Shown: one piece after another, positions 58,045 to 64,000 of the stretch | How the letters are laid out: each line of letters begins with the position of its first letter | Numbering within the stretch: the first letter of the stretch is position 1 | DNA from: Laburnicola sp. R22_1 | Taxonomy: Eukaryota > Ascomycota > Dothideomycetes > Pleosporales > Didymosphaeriaceae | NCBI GenBank assembly: GCA_014281115.1 | Contig: JACONQ010000008.1 | Location: 1,364,001 to 1,428,000 of the forward strand | Length of the DNA stretch: 64,000 bases | Direction of reading: 5' to 3' | Made by a program: the position numbers and the translations under genes | Notes under the pieces: generated by a model | Database searches by the model: none | Told to the model about the DNA's origin: nothing | What the model saw: only the letters and a program-made list of their open reading frames with translations

Positions 58045-58215
58045 ATAGAAGAGAAATATTACAGACCTTCTAGTATATAGTACAACGCTATAAGAGAAAG
58101 CTGTAGATGTGCTAAAAATGTATTAAAAAAGGTAAAGCTTAAAGACAGGTTGGGCTAGGAATAGCACGTACAAATCGACCCCTTATACTAATAAGGTAGT
58201 CGATTATAGTATACT
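58045..58215 (+). repeat. Dispersed repeat R2, second copy
   Basis: Reverse-complement match to 36405-36600. Starts near agagaaatattacagacctt and ends near aaggtagtcgattatag. Confidence 0.65.
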
Positions 58216-58439
58216 ATAGTCTATAGATACTAAAGTTCAAGTTAAAAATAATAATATAACGTAGCTGCCTGCGCATAAAGTATAAAAATTCACAACTAAA
58301 TTAAGTGTTTATCTACTCTTACACACAGAGTATATTATTATGTAAGACCTAAAGGTCACTATCCGCTAAAGTACTAATAGCCTTTTCTTAACCAAATAAT
58401 GCGCTTTCTATAAAGTAGGCGGTTACGCGCCTATACATA

Positions 58440-58520
58440 TACAATAAGAAGAATAATAATAAGAAGAATAATAATAAGAAGGATAACAATAAGAAGGATA
58501 ATAATAAGAAGAATAACACT
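58440..58520 (+). repeat. 15-bp (aataagaagaataat) low-complexity repeat
   Basis: Five to six units; on the plus strand it codes N/K-rich (NNKKN) sequence leading into the following broken frame. Confidence 0.8.
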
Positions 58521-59200
58521 AACTAAAACATCTAGAGTTAGTATTGCAAAAGTTAAACGTCTTCTAATATTACTAATAGTATAGCCACATAATATAAGTT
58601 ATATAGCAAATAGATTACTATAGCTAGTCTATCTTATTGCGGTATTAGTAAATACCTAGGTGCTTTAGGGGCTATAGATTTTAACCTATAGCTCTCTCTC
58701 TACTATTTTAGCAGTCTAGTCCTTAGCCATATTATAAATAACCTAAACTAGAGCTATTTTAAAAAGTAATAGACTAGATTTACTAAAGGTTGTTAGAGAT
58801 ATATAAATCATAAGACGCTACTATTTAGTCTAGAGGTTCTAGAGAGTTATTATACTAACAAATTCTACTAGGAATAGGTAATAGAAATATAGCAGATATA
58901 TAAATACGCGCTTATACTATAGGACTTCTATAGATAATAGGTAGAGTAAGGTTAATACTAGAAGTATTAGAGTGCTATTTAGTATTAGAAGTGGGCAGCG
59001 CGCGCAATTTGTTATATATTACGGTAGTAGTAGCATGTATATTTAGGGGTTCTAAGTAGTTAATTGTCTAGTAACGCTGCAAAAGGTTAAAAGGTAGGTG
59101 TTAATTATCTAGTAACACAGTAGGTAAGTAGGTGAGTAGAATATTATTATTATAGAGTTAGTTAACTTAGAAGCTAGAGGAAGATATTAGAAAAACTTTA
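58521..59200 (+). pseudogene. Unrecognised degraded plus-strand coding region
   Basis: One frame stays protein-like for over 600 bases if TAG/TAA are read through: ITIASLSYCGISKYLGALGA (about 58615-58675), LLFSLEVLESYYTNKFYQE (about 58820-58875), QKQAARAICYIR (about 58985-59020). The regular spacing of TAG in place of Gln or Trp fits RIP. No family recognised. Confidence 0.4.
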
Positions 59201-59224
59201 ACGCGCTTTAGTCCTAGGGCTTAG

Positions 59225-59310
59225 CGCTCATATATAACGTTATATTATATAATATTATGTAAGCGCCATAATGCAATAAAAAAACGCAGTAATTAAACAT
59301 AGTAAGGCCA
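59225..59310 (-). repeat. Short dispersed repeat R3, second copy
   Basis: Inverted relative to 41862-41945; contains the palindromic atataacgttatat. Confidence 0.45.
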
Positions 59311-60695
59311 CTTAAAAACTAAATAAGTGAAGGTAGTTTATACTCTTGCCTAGGAGAAATAGCTAAAGATTAATTTACCTATGCAACTTTATAGTATAAA
59401 AGGACCTTCTCCTTACTAGTAATAATTGTACGCTTAGCTAAGACTACTTAGTAGGTCCTTAAATTAACTTTATTCTTAACTTTATTCTACTTCTTATATA
59501 TAGCTATTAGTTTTGCCTCTAACTAGTTGCCTACTTCTTATTAATTAACTAATATATAATAATAGGATATAATAATATATTACTTTTTAATTATTAAAGT
59601 AGAACTATATAAGCTTTTCTTTTTTATATAAACTATTAATACTTTTGCGCTTTAAAGAGTAGTTAGTAGTCTTTATTATTATAAAGCTTCTTTTTAAGCT
59701 AATATTATATAGCTTAATTAGCTAATCTAGTAAAGTCTAGTGTCTTTTCTTCTTTACTATAGATTGTATTGCAAAACCTCTATATAATAGTATAGGTGCT
59801 ATTACTAAGTGCACCTTTAAATAGCACTTTATAGTTAGTAGGACCACCTTTCTAAGAGCTACCGTATCTATAATATAAAAGAATAGTGCTAATCTTTTTA
59901 TTTCTAAATATAAAGCCCTATTTATATTAGTATATAGTATAATAAAAGGCTATAATTACTAGGTACCTTAGTAAGATCCTCCTACTAATTACGCTTAAAA
60001 TTTGCTAGAATCTATAGGCTACTACTTAGAAGGTCCTTTAGCATATTAGGAGACTCTTTTTTAATAAACGCTATAGTATAGAGTGTAATAATAGCATATA
60101 ATAATTATAGTTAATATTATAAGAATAATAAAAATATTATTATTATAGAAAGTAGCTATAGGAGCCTATACGTATAAGTAAGACGCTAATAATACTAGTA
60201 TATTTTCTTTACTTACCTTACTACCTACTTAGCTACTCTACCTTACTACACTTCTAGCTACTTTTTTTAATACTCTATAGCCTTAACTACTATATAACCT
60301 TAATTTCTAAGATAATAGTACGCACGGACTATCTAGATACTCTAAACTAGTTACTAAAACTATGCAAAAGCGTCTTATAAAATACTACCTACTACACTAA
60401 AAAGAAAGCACTACGAGAAGCTACGTAGTATATTATTATTATAGCTATTTATTATATATATATTCTAATAATATATAGCTATTATACTTAGAGAAATTAA
60501 AAAGTACTAAAAGAGTATTTAGTCCTTATTAGAAAAATACTATTCTACTACTTTATTAAAGAAATAGCGCAAAATAATAATAAGAAAGATTTGCGCTTCT
60601 AGTCTACTATGCTAGCTACTCTCTAAGAGGTAATAGAGGCTTTTATAGTTAGAATATTTAAAAGTATTTCTTTATAACACTCTACTCCTACTATA
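59311..60695. other. AT-rich degraded sequence, weak coding traces
   Basis: A plus-strand frame around 60330-60660 (e.g. LREIKKYQKSIQSLLEKYYS with stops read through) precedes and enters the 16-bp repeat array. No identity assigned. Confidence 0.3.
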
Positions 60696-60699
60696 ACAT

Positions 60700-60806
60700 A
60701 AATACTAATACTTCTAAATACTAATACTTCTAAATACTAATACTTCTAAATACTAATACGTCTAAATACTAATACTTCTAAATACTAATACTTCTAAATA
60801 CTAATA
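60700..60806 (+). repeat. 16-bp minisatellite (aaatactaatacttct), about seven units
   Basis: Near-perfect head-to-tail copies; one unit reads acgtct instead of acttct. Confidence 0.95.
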
Positions 60807-61084
60807 TTAACGCTATTCATATAAAATAAATTACTATATAGGCTAAGAATATATAGCTAGCAAATAGGTACTATAAGAAGTATATAGATACTAGGTAAAT
60901 AGTAAAACACTTAGTTAGATTTAGAATAGCTAGGCGCTTAGTTAAGTTTAATATATATATTTAACACTAAAGCTGTACTTTTACTATAATAAGTAAATAT
61001 AACAATTACTACTATAATAGTAAGGGCCTTTTTATAGTAATTTACTATAAAAATTATATATAACTAATAAAAATATAATTAATT

Positions 61085-61255
61085 AGACTTAATATAATCC
61101 AGTCTATGCAACCCTAACCTAACCTATAGCCTATACAATCCTAACCTAATCTATACCTATTACTAGCGCAAAATCTATAGGTAGAGGTTAGGTTAGAGTT
61201 AGAGTCTTACGTAAGGGAACCTAACTCCAATCTAATCTATACCTATTTGCCAGCC
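61085..61255. repeat. Degenerate taacctaatctatacc-type repeats
   Basis: ccctaacctaacctatagcc, cctaacctaatctatacc and ggtagaggttaggttagagt occur in both orientations. They resemble 44935-45075 and sit directly downstream of the NLR remnant. Confidence 0.55.
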
Positions 61256-64000
61256 TATTATGCGTTAATCTTAGCGCTCTTATTAAGTAGCAGCTTTATA
61301 ATCGCCTTATAGCCTTTAAGTAAAGCTACCTAGAGTGTATTGCTATATAGTCCACTTTACACATTAATATTAGCGCTCTTATTAACTAGCAGCTTTATAA
61401 TTATCTTATAGCCTTCTTCTAAAGTCGCCTAGAGTGTGTTACTATAGTATCTACCTTGCGCGTTAATTTTAGCGCGCTTATTAAGTAGTAGCTTTATAAT
61501 TACCTTTTAGCCTTTAAGTAAAGCCGCCTAGAGTGTATTATTATATAGTCTACTCTATATATTAATATTAGCGCCCTTATTAACTAGTAGTTTTATAATT
61601 GCCTTATAGCCTCTATATAAAACTACCTAAAGTGTATTACTATAGTCTCTATCCTATATAGTAATATTAGCGCTCTTATTAAGTAGCAGCTTTATAATCG
61701 CCTTTTAGCCTCTAAATAAAGCTGCCTAGAGTGCGTTACTATAGTCTTTATTAATATTATCTTTTTAATATCGTTATTATTAATATTGTCTTTATTATCT
61801 TTCTTTTTATTATCTTTATCTTTATTCTCCTTATATACATTCTGCTTATTTATATTAGCACTCTTATTAAGTAGCAGCTTTGTAATTACCTTGTAGCCTT
61901 TAAGTAAAGCCGCCTAGAGTGCATTACTAAAGTATCCACTATACGTAGTAATTTTAGCGCCTTTATTAAGTAGTAGCTTTATAATTACCTTATTACCTCT
62001 AGATAAAGCCGCTTAGAGTGTATTGCTGTAGAATTTATCCTATGTGTTAATCTTAGTATCCTTATTAACTAGTAGCTTTAAAATTACCTTATAACCTTTA
62101 AGTAATACTGCCTAAAGTGTATTACTATATTCTTTACTCTATATATTAATATTAGCATCCTTATTAACTAGCAGCTTTATAATTATCTTATAGTCTTTAA
62201 GTAAGACCGTCTAAAGTACGTTACTATAGAATCTATCCTACGCGTTAATATTAGCGCCGTTCTTAAGTAATAGCTTTGCTATTCTATAATATCTGTTTTT
62301 TACTATAAGATATAATAAAGTCTAGCTATAGCTATCTTTTTTTCTAATATAGTTACTCTCTCTTATCCTTAATTTAGGAGTATAGCCTCTAGTGTAACTA
62401 ATAATCCAAATTGCGCTATAAGATATAATCCTATACTATACTCAGGATATTACTGGCTATAGCCCCTATACTTATATATTAGAGCTAATAATACCTATAT
62501 AGTGCTTAAGACTAAGAAGCTATTAGAAAGAAATAAGTAGGCTAACGCATATAAATTGCCTTCTACTATTATTATATACTCTTCCTAATACTTAGTAGTA
62601 TAGTTTAGAAACGTACTTTTCTAAAGCCTCTTTTTAAACTCTTTATTAGAGAAGCAGCTACCTATTTTAAATAGATTAAATAATAGATAGGTAAGGCATA
62701 TTAAGGTAATATATAGTAAAGCGCCTAAATACTATATAATTCTAATATACTTAAAGTACTCTTACGTAGTATAGTATATTAGATAAATAATAGCGCTTTT
62801 CTAATTAACTATAATAGGACTAGTATACATAGATAGCAAGTTCTTAATATCTAGTATATTTTCTAGATTAAGCTCTACTTTATTAAGCTCTACTACTAGA
62901 GTATAGTATAACTTAGCTATAGTAAGTAGCCTCCTTACGTATATAATCTATAATAGGACTTTCTTAGCTAGTTTATAGTAGCTAACTAACTAGCTCTTAA
63001 TTCTTTATAGAGCGTCTTAGTATGTATTATTAAGCGCGGCTAAGCCTTTTAAGAGGTTAGCTAGTGTCGCCTTAACTTTTTTTACTATTATCTTATTTAA
63101 TAGAGAATTAATATATAAGTAAGTAAGAAGAAACCTAAAAACTTATAAGTCTGTATTATATTACAGACTAGACAAATAACTAATATACTATCTACTCATT
63201 TTAGAATTTTCTCTTCTACTATTTTCTATAGTGTAGGGTTACACTAAATATACTTAGGTAGTTAGTAAGTCTAGGCAGCTACAAATCGTCATACGTCTTT
63301 ATTACTAGTCTAAATATTAAATCTTACTACTTTTTAAAATTTAACTTTAATCTCTAGTATAAACTATAAAATTACTATAAGGCAAATATCTTGCCCTACT
63401 TGCAACTCTTAGAGTTTAGTTAGAAACTAGTAATAAGGGCTATTACTATTGTAACACTTATCTAGAGTATTAACTATAATATAAATAATTAAGTACTTTG
63501 CAAGTACTTCTTAGAGGATGCTAATAATTTTCTTAAGTAATAGCTTTATTCCTTAGTTAGTATGCTACTTATATAACTACTCTATAGACTCTACTACTAA
63601 TAGTTAACTCTATACTAGCTGCTTAACAATAGCTGCTAGTGTACTAAAGATATTCTACTTTTTTTATACTTTATAGTTATAGTATATATACGCAACTCTA
63701 ATTAAGCTGCTTTATATTAACTTTAGTAGGTAGTTAATTATAATAGTGGCTACTATAGTTTTACTAGCGCTAGGAATTCCTAGGCAAAAAAGAGTGCCCT
63801 TTAGCTTACTAAGCTACCTTCCTAACTTAGATGCGTTAAAAACTACTAGCCTATCCTCTCCTATCTATAATATATAATATCTAATTACTAAGTAGGGTAA
63901 TTAGTAGGCAAGATCTATTCTACTATCTTACTATACTTTGTATTTATTTAATTTTACTAAATCTTATCTACTTTAGACTAAATAGTAGATATATATATCT
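61256..64000 (-). pseudogene. RIP-degraded NLR-type gene: NACHT ATPase plus ankyrin repeats (5' end beyond window)
   Basis: Minus strand, entering from the right edge. At 63780-63757 the P-loop reads GIPSASKT where fungal NACHT proteins have GIPGAGKT; both Gly-to-Ser changes are GGT-to-AGT. At 63474-63454 Walker B reads VNTLDKC against V-D-x-L-D-E-C; both changes are G-to-A. Between them is a conserved helical stretch (FSTLAAIVKQLV). Near 62950-62900 follows VRRLLTIAKLYYTLVVELNK, the winged-helix-side segment typical of this architecture. From 62290 to 61260 about ten ankyrin units follow. In fungi such STAND proteins act in non-self recognition and cell-death signalling; the N-terminal effector domain would lie beyond 64000. 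TAG/TAA codons throughout make it non-functional. Confidence 0.85.
61262..62290 (-). repeat. Ankyrin-repeat array, ~99-bp (33-residue) unit, about ten copies
   Basis: tagcgct(c/t)ttattaa(g/c)tag(c/t)agctttataat recurs every ~99 bp at about 61275, 61373, 61472, 61572, 61668, 61870, 61955, 62055, 62153 and 62250. On the minus strand each unit reads KLLLNKSANINAQ...YSNTLQAALLKGYKAIIKLL, the fungal ankyrin consensus. Between the fifth and sixth unit (61742-61860) is an N/D/K-rich insertion. Confidence 0.88.

Larger units (their letters stand above)
23609..64000. other. AT-rich, RIP-affected repeat compartment
   Basis: From about 23.6 kb onward the sequence is saturated with TpA and poor in CpA and TpG, with TAG/TAA in all frames. 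Hand count of one 60-base line (40561-40620): 13 TpA, one CpA, one TpG; a line in the gene part (16381-16440): 2 TpA, 7 CpA, 6 TpG. CpG words survive (ggcgcgcgaggcgcgc), as expected if CpA is the preferred RIP target. All identified elements inside are degraded copies of transposons or a degraded NLR gene. Confidence 0.9.

Noticed and set aside
61742..61860. CRISPR-like or regular spacer array within 61.2-62.3 kb
   Set aside because: The 99-bp periodicity translates cleanly as ankyrin repeats on the minus strand, and units diverge like protein repeats.
23611..64000. Starship-type giant element carrying the NLR as cargo
   Set aside because: No DUF3435 tyrosine-recombinase captain or element boundary could be recognised in the window; the nested LTR elements explain the layout.

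Overview
The window looks like a chromosome segment of a filamentous ascomycete (Pezizomycotina; probably Dothideomycetes/Pleosporales-like, an inference). Pointers are short GT-AG introns of 47-66 bp, a dynactin p150 with a CAP-Gly head, a peroxisomal ABC half-transporter, fungal NACHT-ankyrin sequence, and a sharp two-compartment layout: a gene-bearing GC-balanced part (1 to about 23.6 kb) and a TpA-saturated part (about 23.6-64 kb) with the signature of repeat-induced point mutation (RIP).

Gene-bearing part. At the left edge is the 3' part of a flavin monooxygenase, then a three-exon Q/P-rich protein of unknown function whose C-terminus was rewritten by an 85-bp tandem duplication. From 4.1 to 12.06 kb is an accessory block. 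Related ~54-bp minisatellites lie at both of its ends. It carries a decayed minus-strand gene (probably DUF6604-like) split by a complete hAT transposon (6070-9738, perfect 8-bp target duplication, imperfect terminal inverted repeats, transposase broken by three TAG codons), plus an unrecognised gene remnant. From 12.4 to 22.0 kb three intact housekeeping genes lie head to tail on the minus strand: dynactin p150Glued (single exon), a PXA2-type peroxisomal fatty-acyl ABC transporter (five exons) and an SLC6-type sodium symporter (seven exons).

AT-rich part. The sequence is a stack of nested, RIP-degraded elements. Ty3/gypsy element C (23911-41858) is split by chromovirus-type gypsy element A (26280-35274), which is itself split by a Fot1/Pogo DNA transposon (26765-28635). 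LTR element D (42047-53979) is split by element B (45862-52983), a second copy of A's family. A and B agree in length to the base once the Pogo insertion and its TA duplication are removed. Right of D lie several minisatellites, a small CpG-rich pocket and unassigned decayed coding sequence.

The right edge (about 61.26-64 kb, minus strand, running out of the window) holds a RIP-destroyed NLR-type gene: a NACHT ATPase whose Walker A and B motifs are spoiled by G-to-A changes, followed by about ten 33-residue ankyrin repeats. No tRNA, rRNA or CRISPR array was seen.
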